DNA of 64,000 nt from Flavobacterium sp. 11 (lineage in GTDB: Bacteria > Bacteroidota > Bacteroidia > Flavobacteriales > Flavobacteriaceae), in assembly GCF_002754315.1 (NCBI RefSeq), contig NZ_PEFE01000001.1, positions 2,356,001 through 2,420,000 on the forward strand. Direction: 5' to 3'. Position 1 is the first letter of the stretch. Each line of letters opens with the position of its first letter. The position numbers and the translations under genes are program-made. The notes under the pieces were generated by a model. The model was not told where the DNA came from. It was given only the letters and a program-made list of their open reading frames with translations, and made no database searches. Below are positions 7,970-16,543 of the stretch, in pieces.

Positions 7970-9331
7970 TTAGAATTTTACGATTTTCAACGTTTTGCTT
8001 TTTCGAACATGACCTTGAATAATATTGCGTACATCCCTATTGTTTTGCATGGGGATGATAATGTTTTTAAGAATTTCGATGTTGTTGATTTGATAATTTA
8101 AGTCATAGAAAGCATAGCCTTTATAGATTCCGTTTTCAATCAAAACAGCGCTGCGCTCATTGATGGTTCTTCCTCGGTCAACCAATACCATATTTTGATT
8201 TTCGAAACTGTTTTTATCTATAAATCCCTGAACTCTTGCGTTATATTCTTCGGCAGAAACCTCGCCAATGCAAGCCCCGTCACATTCTTTTATGCTGTAC
8301 TGAAAACAGTTTGTTTTAGAAACATATAAACCGGTAAGTTTTTGGCACAAATTATAATGAGAAGTTATTCTGAACAACGCATTTTTGCCTTCTTGTAAAG
8401 AAGTAAATGAGGTGATTTCTTTCTTTCTACCATCCGCTTTTTGAAGTTTTAGGTTGAGATATCCATTTTTATCTTTTTCTGCGTATAAAGCCAATTGGAA
8501 AATACTTTTCCGCTGGGCTCTATTGTGGATGGGTTTGTTGATTTTTATTTCTTCACTTTCTTTCAATAAAGCGATCAATTCACTTCCGGTTTCATCATAG
8601 GTTACCGTGAAAACTTGGGCTTGTATTTTCTTGCATTTTGTGGAAGTTCCCGTAAAATGCTGGTTGACACGTTTTTTTATGTTTCGGCTTTTGCCAATAT
8701 AGATCAGATTTCCTTTTTCATTGTGAATGTAATAGATGCCTGTTTTAGCGGGTAAACTAGAAACAATATCCAGTAATTTTGGAGCTATTCCTTTTTCGAT
8801 TTCAAGCTTTATAAAATCTTTTACAATTTCTTTTTCTAAATCTTTTTCTAAAAGAATTTTAAATAATTTCACTGTAGCCAAAGCATCACCACTGGCTCTG
8901 TGCCTATCTGCCATTGGGATTCCAAGAGCACGGACCAATTTCCCTAAACTATGGGAAGGTTGCTCAGGCAATAGTTTTTTTGATAATTCAACCGTACAAA
9001 GCGTTCGTGCCTCAAAATCGTATCCTAATCGTCTGAATTCAGTTCGTAGTATTCTGTAATCAAAAGAGGCATTATGGGCTACAATAACACAGTCATTTGT
9101 CATTTCAATGATGCGTTTCGCAACTTCAAAAAACTTGGGTGCCGATTGCAGCATGGCGTTATTAATACCAGTAAGTTTAACTACAAAGGGCTGAATTGGA
9201 ATTTCAGGATTTACCAAACTGATAAATTGATCCACCACCTCATGACCATCAAATTTATAGATGGCGATTTCAGTGATTCCTTCTTCGTTGAATTGTCCTC
9301 CAGTGGTTTCTATGTCTAGTATTGCGTACAA
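7970..9331 (-). CDS. DnaQ-like 3'-5' exonuclease fused to a GIY-YIG nuclease domain
   Basis: A two-domain DNA repair nuclease. The N-terminal DEDDh exonuclease (about 1-165) has DIETTGG at residues 6-12, HNASFDYRIL, and HRASGDALAT with the catalytic His. The GIY-YIG domain (about 195-275) begins KTGIYYIHNEKGNLIYIGKS and matches the UvrC N-terminal or Cho type. A C-terminal region of about 170 residues has a cysteine-containing segment (YSIKECDGACIGE) also seen in UvrC-like proteins. This fusion is known in Bacteroidota and actinobacteria and is often annotated as PolIII epsilon. It probably acts in nucleotide excision repair, not in the replicase. Confidence 0.9.
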   Translation of the reverse strand: MYAILDIETTGGQFNEEGITEIAIYKFDGHEVVDQFISLVNPEIPIQPFVVKLTGINNAMLQSAPKFFEVAKRIIEMTNDCVIVAHNASFDYRILRTEFRRLGYDFEARTLCTVELSKKLLPEQPSHSLGKLVRALGIPMADRHRASGDALATVKLFKILLEKDLEKEIVKDFIKLEIEKGIAPKLLDIVSSLPAKTGIYYIHNEKGNLIYIGKSRNIKKRVNQHFTGTSTKCKKIQAQVFTVTYDETGSELIALLKESEEIKINKPIHNRAQRKSIFQLALYAEKDKNGYLNLKLQKADGRKKEITSFTSLQEGKNALFRITSHYNLCQKLTGLYVSKTNCFQYSIKECDGACIGEVSAEEYNARVQGFIDKNSFENQNMVLVDRGRTINERSAVLIENGIYKGYAFYDLNYQINNIEILKNIIIPMQNNRDVRNIIQGHVRKSKTLKIVKF

Positions 9332-9339
9332 ATTTTTTG

Positions 9340-9408
9340 TTTAATGTTTAATGTCTCAAGTTACGAAACATCTGAAATTAAAAATCGTTAATCTGAAATC
9401 AAAAATCA
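9340..9408. repeat. Short direct repeats between the nuclease and PLP-protein genes
   Basis: Contains TTTAATG twice in tandem and two copies of an ATCTGAAAT(T/C)AAAAATC unit in a 75-bp gap. No ORF or strong terminator is visible. Confidence 0.6.
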
Positions 9409-9410
9409 AA

Positions 9411-10061
9411 TTATCTTCCTCCAAAGATACTACTTCCAATTCGAACCATGGTGCTTCCGCATTCAATTGCAAGTTGATAATCGCCGGACATTCCCATAGA
9501 AAGAATGGTAAATTGTGAATTATGAATTGTTAGTTGATCAAAAATCGATTTCAAATGAGAGAATTCTTTTTTGATTTGATCTTTATTATCTGTAAAAGTA
9601 GCCATTCCCATTAGTCCAACAATTCTAATGTTTTTCATTTCCTGGAATTCGTTTGATGATAGGAGTGAAGCCAGTTCTTGCTCGTCAAGACCAAATTTAG
9701 TTTCTTCTTCGGCAATATGCATTTGTAATAAACAATCAATAATTCTGTTGTGTTTTAGTGCTTGTTTGTTGATTTCCTGTAGTAATTTTAAACTATCTAC
9801 GCCATGAATCAAGCTCACAAATTGTGCCATAAATTTGACTTTATTTGTTTGAACGTGACCTATCATGTGCCATTGAATGTCTTTGGGCATTTGTTCCCAT
9901 TTTTCGGACATTTCCTGGATTTTGTTTTCTCCAAAAATGCGTTGACCGGCTTCATACGCTTCCATTAAATCGGAAATAGGTTTAGTTTTTGAAACCGCAA
10001 CTAATGTTACTTGTTCCGGTAAAGTGGATTTTATTTGGAGTAAATTATTTTTTATTGACAT
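9411..10061 (-). CDS. YggS/PLPBP-family pyridoxal-phosphate homeostasis protein
   Basis: A cytosolic PLP-binding TIM-barrel protein that buffers PLP and affects amino-acid pools; it is not known to be an enzyme. PLP would bind Lys25 in VAVSKTKP. The family motifs HMIGHVQTNK and LSMGMSGDYQLAIECGSTMVRIGSSIFG are intact. The stretch just before LSMGMSGDY (residues about 184-192, LTIHNSQFTI) is encoded by a TGAATTA-type repeat like the intergenic ones (see findings). It reads in frame, so the protein should be intact. Length 216 aa is normal. Confidence 0.93.
   Translation of the reverse strand: MSIKNNLLQIKSTLPEQVTLVAVSKTKPISDLMEAYEAGQRIFGENKIQEMSEKWEQMPKDIQWHMIGHVQTNKVKFMAQFVSLIHGVDSLKLLQEINKQALKHNRIIDCLLQMHIAEEETKFGLDEQELASLLSSNEFQEMKNIRIVGLMGMATFTDNKDQIKKEFSHLKSIFDQLTIHNSQFTILSMGMSGDYQLAIECGSTMVRIGSSIFGGR
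9511..9533. repeat. TGAATTA-type repeat inside the PLP-protein coding sequence
   Basis: AATTGTGAATTATGAATTGT is a near-copy of the heptamer array at 5957-5990. It translates on the minus strand to about IHNSQFTI in a surface region of the protein where homologues vary. Confidence 0.6.
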
Positions 10062-10094
10062 TTTAATATTTTGATTTTAAAGCGTTACTAAAAC

Positions 10095-11315
10095 CTAAAG
10101 TTCATAAACGACTAATCCGCTTCTAAATTTTGGCTCAATATATGTACTTTTTGGAGGCATTATTAAATTGGCATCTGCCAAGGCTTTTATTTCTCCAATG
10201 TTTGAGGGGAATAGTATAAAACCGATTTCAAATTCTCCTTGATCAATTTTGTTCTTTACTTCCAATACAGATTGTTTTCCTGAAAGGTATTCTATTCGCT
10301 CATCATTGCGTAAATCCTCGATGGCTAGAATAGGCAACAATACTTTTTTGTATAAAATTTGTGTATCTAGACTATCCAAAGCTGTCTGGAAAACTTCATT
10401 TTCTTTTCGTAAAATTAAGCTATAGAACTCATTGTCCAGATACATTCCGAATTGATGCTTTTTCGAAGGCTGAAAAGGTTGCTGAAATTTATTTTCAAGA
10501 ATAAAATCCTTTTCTAACTCTTTTATGAAATCTTCTTTTGAGAAACCGTTTAAATCTTTTACTAAACGATTGAATTCATATATTTTGACATTATTTTCGG
10601 AAATCAAATAGCTCAGAATGTGATTTTTAGCAGTGTTTTCTGGGTCATCATTTTCCTCTGATAATAATTTCAGTGCTTCAGTACGATGATGACCGTCAGC
10701 AATGTAAAGATTATTTGTTTTTTCAAATATATTTTGCAACCAATTAATTTCTAATGCATCTTCAATTTTCCACAAATAATGAATCTCTTTTTTTGTGGTT
10801 GAAAATTCAAAATCAGCTAATTTTTGGGTACAATTAAAAATCCAGTTTTCAATTGTTTTATTATCAGGATAGGTCATTAAAACCGGTTCCGTATTAAACT
10901 CTGAATATTTCATGTAGTCTTTGAGTAATCGAACTCTGAAAGCAATAATATCTTCATGTTTTTTGATGATATTATTACAATAATCTGCTACACTTGTCCC
11001 CGCAATAATCCCTGTGAATGAATGTGTTTTGGTAACAATCTTATGAATATAAATAGCAGGTTTTTTATCTTTTACTAAAATGATTTCATTTTTGAAATCC
11101 TCGTATTTTTGATGTACTTGTCGGTATCTTTTTTCAAAAGAAACGCTTTCCTGATTGGTATAAGCGGGTTTTAGAATATGCAAAAAAGATAACGGATTGA
11201 AATCCAATTGCGCCGCTAATTCAGCATTTACATATTCTTCATAAGAACGGCAAGTAACAAGGCAAACCTTATCACGAGTAGGACGAACTGCTTTGAAAGG
11301 AACTATTTTAGCCAT
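10095..11315 (-). CDS. DUF1015 family protein
   Basis: Conserved cytosolic protein of unknown function, about 406 aa. The start MAKIVPFKAVRP at 11315 (ATG) is preferred over an upstream TTG at 11333, because MAKIxPFxAxRP is the usual N-terminus of the family. The motif YIADGHHRTEAL in the middle resembles the ParB/sulfiredoxin-like ADGHHR segment typical of DUF1015. The gene lies between the PLP protein and 3-hydroxyacyl-CoA dehydrogenase on the same strand. It is often found near serine/PLP metabolism genes in Bacteroidota, but no function can be assigned. Confidence 0.9.
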   Translation of the reverse strand: MAKIVPFKAVRPTRDKVCLVTCRSYEEYVNAELAAQLDFNPLSFLHILKPAYTNQESVSFEKRYRQVHQKYEDFKNEIILVKDKKPAIYIHKIVTKTHSFTGIIAGTSVADYCNNIIKKHEDIIAFRVRLLKDYMKYSEFNTEPVLMTYPDNKTIENWIFNCTQKLADFEFSTTKKEIHYLWKIEDALEINWLQNIFEKTNNLYIADGHHRTEALKLLSEENDDPENTAKNHILSYLISENNVKIYEFNRLVKDLNGFSKEDFIKELEKDFILENKFQQPFQPSKKHQFGMYLDNEFYSLILRKENEVFQTALDSLDTQILYKKVLLPILAIEDLRNDERIEYLSGKQSVLEVKNKIDQGEFEIGFILFPSNIGEIKALADANLIMPPKSTYIEPKFRSGLVVYEL

Positions 11316-11338
11316 AATTATGTCAAAAGTCAAAAGCC

Positions 11339-11383
11339 AAAAGTCGAGAGTTTAAAGTAATTAACTTCAGACTCTCGACTTTT
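11339..11383. repeat. Tandem units followed by a 13-bp perfect inverted repeat
   Basis: GTCAAAA units upstream lead into AAAAGTCGAGAGT (11339-11351), which pairs perfectly with ACTCTCGACTTTT (11371-11383) around a 19-base loop. It lies between 3-hydroxyacyl-CoA dehydrogenase and the DUF1015 gene. Confidence 0.75.
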
Positions 11384-11394
11384 AAACATAGAGA

Positions 11395-12282
11395 CTATAT
11401 AAATTGTTTAGAAATTTTCTCTGCTTTTTTGCTTTCAGAATAATCGTAGAAACCTTCACCGGATTTTACACCCATTTTTCCTGCACGAACCATATTTACC
11501 AATAATGGGCAAGGAGCATATTTTGGATTTTTGAAACCGTCGTACATTACATTTAAAATGGCTAAACATACGTCAAGACCAATAAAATCTGCTAATTGCA
11601 AAGGTCCCATTGGGTGACCCATTCCAAGTTTCATAACTGTGTCAATTTCATAAACACCGGCCACTTTATTGTATAATGTTTCGATAGCTTCGTTAATCAT
11701 TGGCATCAAAATTCTATTGGCAACAAAACCAGGATAATCGTTTACTTCAACAGGAGTTTTTCCTAATTTCTCAGAAAGATTCATGATGATTTTTGTTACT
11801 TCGTCAGAAGTATTATAACCGCGGATGATTTCCACCAATTTCATAATTGGCACCGGATTCATAAAATGCATACCGATAACGCGTTCCGGATGCGCCACAA
11901 CTGCTCCAATTTGAGTAATTGAAATCGAAGAAGTATTGGTTGCTAAAATCGTATTATGAGAACAAGCCTCGTTTAATTGTTTGAAGATATTTAATTTCAA
12001 TTCAACATTTTCAGTTGCAGCTTCAACCACTAAATCTACACCTACAACACCATCTTTGATATCCGTATACGTTATAATATTAGTAATCGTTTTTGCTTTA
12101 TCTTCTTGGGTAATGCTCCCTTTTGCAATCATTCGGTCTAAATTTGCAGCGATAGTTGCCATTCCTTTATCCAAAGATTTCTCTGAAACATCTATTAATT
12201 TTACGGTAAAACCACTTTGTGCAAAGGTGTGGGCGATTCCATTCCCCATTGTTCCTGCTCCGATTACGGCTATTGTTTTCAT
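11395..12282 (-). CDS. 3-hydroxybutyryl-CoA / 3-hydroxyacyl-CoA dehydrogenase
   Basis: Oxidises or forms (S)-3-hydroxyacyl-CoA with NAD(H) in fatty-acid or butyrate-type metabolism. The Rossmann motif AVIGAGTMGNGIAHTFAQSG begins at residue 4. The catalytic His lies in GMHFMNPVPIMKLVEI and the C-terminal helical domain has the GPLQLADFIGLDV segment. The ATG at 12282 (MKTIAVIGAG) is preferred over an upstream start at 12333, which would add a repeat-encoded, non-homologous extension. Length 295 aa is standard. Gene symbols hbd or paaH would fit, but substrate cannot be set from sequence. Confidence 0.92.
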   Translation of the reverse strand: MKTIAVIGAGTMGNGIAHTFAQSGFTVKLIDVSEKSLDKGMATIAANLDRMIAKGSITQEDKAKTITNIITYTDIKDGVVGVDLVVEAATENVELKLNIFKQLNEACSHNTILATNTSSISITQIGAVVAHPERVIGMHFMNPVPIMKLVEIIRGYNTSDEVTKIIMNLSEKLGKTPVEVNDYPGFVANRILMPMINEAIETLYNKVAGVYEIDTVMKLGMGHPMGPLQLADFIGLDVCLAILNVMYDGFKNPKYAPCPLLVNMVRAGKMGVKSGEGFYDYSESKKAEKISKQFI

Positions 12283-12290
12283 ATTTTTTA

Positions 12291-12357
12291 TTTTAAAGTT
12301 TAAAAGTTTAAAGTTTAAAGTTCTCTCGAGCAACTTTAAACCTTAAACTTTAAACAA
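12291..12357. repeat. TTTAAAG tandem repeat with inverted partner
   Basis: Several TTTAAAG(TT) units are followed, after a short CTCGAGCA spacer, by their complement (AACTTTAAACC, TTAAACTTTAAAC). The whole can form one long hairpin between two minus-strand genes. Closely related sequences occur at 42799-42860 and 50139-50241. Confidence 0.8.
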
Positions 12358-12364
12358 ATTTTAT

Positions 12365-13330
12365 TTACTTTTTAAAACAATTTATAATTTGATACGCCAC
12401 TCTTAGCGCCTCTGTAGCCTGTTCCAATGTTACAACAGGTTCTGTATCATTGATTATAGCATCTGCAAATGATTCTAATTCATCAAGAATTGCGTTGTTT
12501 TGTTCTACCTCTGGATTAGAGAAATAGATTTGTTTTTTTACACCTTCGGCATTTTGTAAAATCATATCGAAATCGCCGGGAACTTCAGGTGCATCTTTCA
12601 TTTTTACCACTTCACATTTCTTTTCCAAGAAATCCACTGAAATGTAAGCGTCTTTCTGGAAAAAACGAGATTTACGCATATTTTTCATCGAAATTCGGCT
12701 CGCCGTTAAATTGGCAACACAACCGTTTTCGAATTCTATTCTTGCATTGGCAATATCCGGTGTATCACTGATAACAGAAACGCCACTGGCATTGATGTTT
12801 TTTACTTTTGATTTTACAACGCTCAAAATAGCATCAATATCATGAATCATCAAATCCAATACTACAGGAACATCGGTTCCACGAGGATTGAATTCAGCAA
12901 GACGATGGGTTTCAATAAACATAGGGTTTTCAATCATGTTTTTGGTAGCAATGAACGCTGGATTGAAACGCTCCACATGTCCAACTTGACCTTTTACATT
13001 GTACTCTTTTGCCAAAGCGATAATTTCTTCGGCTTCTTCAACCGTATTTGAAATGGGTTTTTCAATAAAAACATGCTTGCCGGATTTGATGGCTACTTTA
13101 GCACATTTGTAGTGAGAAAGAGTTGGTGTTACAATGTCAATTACATCAACTGCATGAATAAGAGTTGCAATTGTGCTAAAATGTTTATATCCAAATTCTT
13201 TAGAAACCTTCTCGGCATTCTCTTGATTTGGGTCATAAAAACCAACTAATTCATATTTATCAGATTGTTGTAATAAACGCAAATGTATTTTTCCTAGATG
13301 ACCAGCACCTAATACTCCAATTTTCAGCAT
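12365..13330 (-). CDS. Gfo/Idh/MocA-family NAD(P)-dependent oxidoreductase
   Basis: N-terminal Rossmann domain with GVLGAGHLGKIHL at residues 5-17, followed by the family EKP motif (HVFIEKPISNT) and the HVERFNPA and DLMIHDIDAIL active-site segments. Length 321 aa is normal. Members oxidise or reduce sugars, inositols or related compounds. The substrate is not predictable here. This subgroup is widespread in Flavobacteriia with no adjacent sugar pathway, as in this case. Confidence 0.9.
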   Translation of the reverse strand: MLKIGVLGAGHLGKIHLRLLQQSDKYELVGFYDPNQENAEKVSKEFGYKHFSTIATLIHAVDVIDIVTPTLSHYKCAKVAIKSGKHVFIEKPISNTVEEAEEIIALAKEYNVKGQVGHVERFNPAFIATKNMIENPMFIETHRLAEFNPRGTDVPVVLDLMIHDIDAILSVVKSKVKNINASGVSVISDTPDIANARIEFENGCVANLTASRISMKNMRKSRFFQKDAYISVDFLEKKCEVVKMKDAPEVPGDFDMILQNAEGVKKQIYFSNPEVEQNNAILDELESFADAIINDTEPVVTLEQATEALRVAYQIINCFKK

Positions 13331-13474
13331 AACGATGTAATTTTTACAAAAATAGCAATAAAATGATTAATCTATTATTGATGTGGGACAATTATTCAGT
13401 TAATTTAAAATTTAAAATCCAACATTTGAATTCAGAAATTCTTTTCTATTTTTACCAAAATAAAATAGTAAATT

Positions 13475-14116
13475 TTGAAAGACACAGCCAAGCATCAAGG
13501 ACTTCGGAATCAATTAGTAAGCGTTTTAGAGCAAAAAGGGATTACTGATAAAAGTGTTTTGGATGCGATAAAAAAGATTCCAAGACATTTATTTTTAAAT
13601 TCCAGTTTTGAAGATTATGCTTATCAAGATAAAGCATTTCCCATTGGAGCTGGTCAAACGATATCACAACCCTACACTGTAGCTTTTCAATCCCAATTAT
13701 TAGAAGTTAAAAAAGAACATAAAATTTTAGAAATAGGAACAGGTTCAGGATATCAAACAGCAGTTTTATGCATGTTAGGAGCCAAGGTTTTTAGTGTTGA
13801 AAGACAGAAAGAATTGTTCAAGCAAACTTCTGTATTATTTCCAAAATTGAGTATACGTCCTAAACATCTCTCTTTTGGAGATGGTTATAAAGGATTACCA
13901 GGTTATGCACCTTTTGATAGTATTATTGTTACTGCCGGTGCTCCGTTTATTCCCCAGCCTTTGATGGCACAGTTAAAAATAGGAGGAAGGCTCGTTATTC
14001 CATTAGGGGAAGAGGTGCAAATTATGACTTTGCTAATCAGAAAAAATGAAACACAATTTGAAAAACATGAGTTTGGTGAATTTCGATTCGTTCCTTTATT
14101 AGAAGATAAAAATTAA
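13475..14116 (+). CDS. pcm: Protein-L-isoaspartate O-methyltransferase
   Basis: Repairs L-isoaspartyl residues in aged proteins using S-adenosylmethionine. The SAM-binding motif ILEIGTGSGYQTAVL is near residues 84-98, preceded by AFPIGAGQTISQPYTVA, the PCMT substrate-recognition segment. The start is a TTG at 13475 giving MKDTAKHQGLRNQLV. No ATG gives a better N-terminus, and homology begins right here. Length 213 aa is normal. It faces the Fic gene and shares a terminator with it. Confidence 0.93.
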   Translation: MKDTAKHQGLRNQLVSVLEQKGITDKSVLDAIKKIPRHLFLNSSFEDYAYQDKAFPIGAGQTISQPYTVAFQSQLLEVKKEHKILEIGTGSGYQTAVLCMLGAKVFSVERQKELFKQTSVLFPKLSIRPKHLSFGDGYKGLPGYAPFDSIIVTAGAPFIPQPLMAQLKIGGRLVIPLGEEVQIMTLLIRKNETQFEKHEFGEFRFVPLLEDKN

Positions 14117-14121
14117 AATAG

Positions 14122-14157
14122 AAACCTGTCTCGCTTAAATAACGAGACGGGTTTTTT
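14122..14157 (+). terminator. Terminator between pcm and the fic gene
   Basis: AAACCTGTCTCG pairs with CGAGACGGGTTT (one mismatch) across a 9-base loop and is followed by a T run. It lies between two convergent genes and overlaps the fic stop codon. Confidence 0.85.
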
Positions 14158-15205
14158 ATTGACCAATAATATTCAAATAGCGTTCTAAGCTTTCTTTTTC
14201 CATTTGCGCAATGAACAATAAAAAATCTTCTTTATTATTTTTAGTTTGAGCTGTTTCCAATGCTTGGTAATATTGCATTCTACTATCATAATCACCTTTT
14301 ATATTAGCAATAATGTAGCCATGCTGTAATAAAACCAAGTTCATAACCAAACGCGAAGTTCTGCCATTTCCATCAATAAATGGATGGATCGTGACTAATC
14401 GTTCGTGTATTTCAGCAGCCAATACAATAGGATGAAGGATAGATTTATTGCTTTCATACCAAATAAAAAAATCTTCCATTTCTTTGGCAACCAGAAACGG
14501 TTGCGGTGGCATATGGCTGCTTCCTTGAATCATCACCTGCACTTTTCTATACCGACCTGCATCTTCAGGGTGAATCCCTCTCAAAATAAGATTATGAATG
14601 GATAATATTTCACGTTCATTTATGGAACTATTTCTTTGCATTAAATCTTTGATGTAGGCAATCGCTTCTTGATGATTTATTACTTCAAGGTGTTCCCGCA
14701 TACTTTTCCCAGAAATAGTTAAACCTTCATTGATAACCAAATCTGTTTCACGCAAAGTCATGGTATTTCCTTCGATACGGTTACTTTCAAAAGTATATTC
14801 TAGCTCTAAAGCTTGTGCAATGCGATAGCTGTCAAATTGACGAAATCCATCTAGTTTTATCTTCAGAGTATCTATTTCATCTAAAATTTTCTGAAGTGTA
14901 GTAGATAATTTTTTCTTGGAAGATTTGCTTTGATATCTAATTTCTTCTTCTGCAACCAATAATGCTTTTAATGCAAATTCGTCTTCGCCAATTTCATAAA
15001 GAATTTTTTCTTTAAGCCAAATGACCATTATTGTTTCTAAATCTATCTCCAGCAATGATGCTAGTTTTATAACTTGTTCTCTGGTAGGTTTTCTGGTCCC
15101 GCTTTCAAATTTACTAATTAAGGCTTGGTCAATTCCTAAAAGTTGAGCCACTTCTCTGGTTTTGAGTCCTTTTTGTTCTCTTGCGTTTTTGAGTAGTGTT
15201 TTCAT
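14156..15205 (-). CDS. Fic-family protein with N-terminal XRE-type HTH domain
   Basis: Likely AMP-transferase (or de-AMPylase). The HTH domain (residues about 1-55, RKPTREQVIKLASLL) is of the Cro/XRE type. The Fic core HPFIDGNGRTSR is at 274-285, and all catalytic residues of the HPFx[D/E]GNGR motif are present. An inhibitory-helix motif [S/T]xxxE[G/N] occurs at 141-146 (SNRIEG), upstream of the Fic core, as in class II autoinhibited Fic proteins. The HTH-Fic fusion suggests control of its own promoter. I see no adjacent antitoxin gene, consistent with a built-in inhibitor. Target unknown. Confidence 0.92.
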   Translation of the reverse strand: MKTLLKNAREQKGLKTREVAQLLGIDQALISKFESGTRKPTREQVIKLASLLEIDLETIMVIWLKEKILYEIGEDEFALKALLVAEEEIRYQSKSSKKKLSTTLQKILDEIDTLKIKLDGFRQFDSYRIAQALELEYTFESNRIEGNTMTLRETDLVINEGLTISGKSMREHLEVINHQEAIAYIKDLMQRNSSINEREILSIHNLILRGIHPEDAGRYRKVQVMIQGSSHMPPQPFLVAKEMEDFFIWYESNKSILHPIVLAAEIHERLVTIHPFIDGNGRTSRLVMNLVLLQHGYIIANIKGDYDSRMQYYQALETAQTKNNKEDFLLFIAQMEKESLERYLNIIGQ

Positions 15206-15286
15206 TTTTTTAAAATGTTTTTTATTGTCTTGACAAATTTAGTCATTTTTAAAAGAAAAAATATTTTATTTCAATATTTTTTTATT

Positions 15287-15739
15287 TTAAAATGATTTTT
15301 TGATTCTGTCCAGATCGCGTTTGGTATCTTGTTCTTTAAGAGATTCACGCTTATCATAAGTTTTTTTTCCTTTACAAAGACCGATTTGTAGTTTAGCCAT
15401 TCCTTTTTCATTGGTAAACAATTTCAAAGGAATTATTGTTAATCCTTTCGCTTGAACGCTTCTTGCTAAGCTTTTTAGCTCTCTTTTATTTAAAAGTAAT
15501 TTACGTTCGCTTCTGGCTTTGTGGTTAAACTGATTACCAAAAGTATACTCTTCAATGTAAGTATTTATCGCAAAAAGTTCATTATTGCTAAATTCACAAA
15601 AACTCTCAGTAATATTTGCTTTTCCTAATCGAATGGATTTGATTTCAGTTCCGGCTAAAACAATTCCAGCAGTGAAAGTTTCGATTATTTCATAGTCAAA
15701 TCGAGCTCTTTTGTTTAATATGTTTATTGTTTTTAGCAT
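15287..15739 (-). CDS. smpB: SsrA-binding protein
   Basis: Binds tmRNA and carries it to stalled ribosomes for trans-translation. Diagnostic segments are NKRARFDYEIIETFTAGIVLAGTEIKSIR at the N-terminus and GLCKGKKTYDKRESLKEQDTKRDLDR at the basic C-terminal tail. Length 150 aa is normal. No ssrA gene is seen within the window. Confidence 0.96.
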   Translation of the reverse strand: MLKTINILNKRARFDYEIIETFTAGIVLAGTEIKSIRLGKANITESFCEFSNNELFAINTYIEEYTFGNQFNHKARSERKLLLNKRELKSLARSVQAKGLTIIPLKLFTNEKGMAKLQIGLCKGKKTYDKRESLKEQDTKRDLDRIKKSF

Positions 15740-15777
15740 AGTGCAAATGTAGCAAAAATTAAAGGTTTAGCAATAAC

Positions 15778-16263
15778 TTATGGCAATTTCAGAAGTTGGT
15801 GAGTAATTGTATCACCATTTACAGTTACTATATAAAGATTACCAAAACGTGTATCTTCTATATCTGCATATATCTTTTGATTAATAATTTGATTAACAAA
15901 ATTAGGTGTGGTGTTACTATGACCTACAATCAAAACTTTTTTACCTAGCGTTTCTTTTTTGAATGAATCTATGGCTGTAGTTTTAGGATTGTACAGTTTA
16001 ATTTGGATATTCTTAGCTGTAGCAGTAGGACTTGCAGTTTGTATTGTTCTTTTATAATCCGTTGAGTAGATTTCATCAAAACCAACTTCTGAGAATATTT
16101 TATTCCATAGATTGGCTCTTTCAAGACCAATTTCTGATAAATCAGGATTTTGAGAATTATCTACTTTTTCAGCGTGACGTATGAAGTAATATGTAGTTGT
16201 GCTTTGTTGTCCAAAACTAATTTGTAAAATAAATAAAGCGATTATTAATAGATACTTTTTCAT
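15778..16263 (-). CDS. Exported histidine-phosphatase (phosphoglycerate mutase-like) protein
   Basis: Signal peptide at residues 1-18 (ends SFGQ), so probably periplasmic. The catalytic RHG-type motif FIRHAEKVD and the second His in VGHSNTTPN are present, so the phosphatase core looks intact. At 161 aa it is a small SixA-like member. Substrate unknown. Confidence 0.85.
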   Translation of the reverse strand: MKKYLLIIALFILQISFGQQSTTTYYFIRHAEKVDNSQNPDLSEIGLERANLWNKIFSEVGFDEIYSTDYKRTIQTASPTATAKNIQIKLYNPKTTAIDSFKKETLGKKVLIVGHSNTTPNFVNQIINQKIYADIEDTRFGNLYIVTVNGDTITHQLLKLP

Positions 16264-16298
16264 TTGAATAAATTTAAAAATTAGTATTTACGATTTTA

Positions 16299-16306
16299 TA
16301 TATTTG
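16299..16306 (+). promoter_or_regulatory. -7 box (TATATTTG) just before the DUF2132 gene
   Basis: A perfect TAnnTTTG box ends 4 bases before the ATG at 16311. If used, transcription would begin at or next to the start codon, giving a leaderless mRNA. Confidence 0.5.
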
Positions 16307-16310
16307 CAAA

Positions 16311-16541
16311 ATGGAAAACTCAAAATCTAAAGATCCGCTTCACGGAATTACGCTTCAAAAAATCGTTGAACAATTAGTTGATTATTATGGTTTCGATACT
16401 CTTGGAGAATTAGTGAAAATTAAATGTTTTACAGATAATCCAAGTGTAAAATCCAGTTTGACTTTTTTGAGAAAAACGGATTGGGCAAGAAAACAAGTGG
16501 AAGATTTGTATATAAAATCAGTAGCTAAATTCCCCAAATAA
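16311..16541 (+). CDS. DUF2132 / VF530 family small DNA-binding-like protein
   Basis: 76-residue protein with the conserved DPLHGITLQKIVEQLVDYYGF and CFTDNPSVKSSLTFLRKTDWARKQVE segments of the VF530 family. Family members are small, helical and proposed to bind DNA; no function is established. It ends 2 bases before the end of the convergent gene at 16544. Confidence 0.9.
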   Translation: MENSKSKDPLHGITLQKIVEQLVDYYGFDTLGELVKIKCFTDNPSVKSSLTFLRKTDWARKQVEDLYIKSVAKFPK

Positions 16542-16543
16542 AT

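Noticed and set aside
13363..13548. 61-aa ORF overlapping the pcm start
   Set aside because: Frame overlaps pcm out of phase, has no homology and low-quality codon usage; shadow of the real gene.
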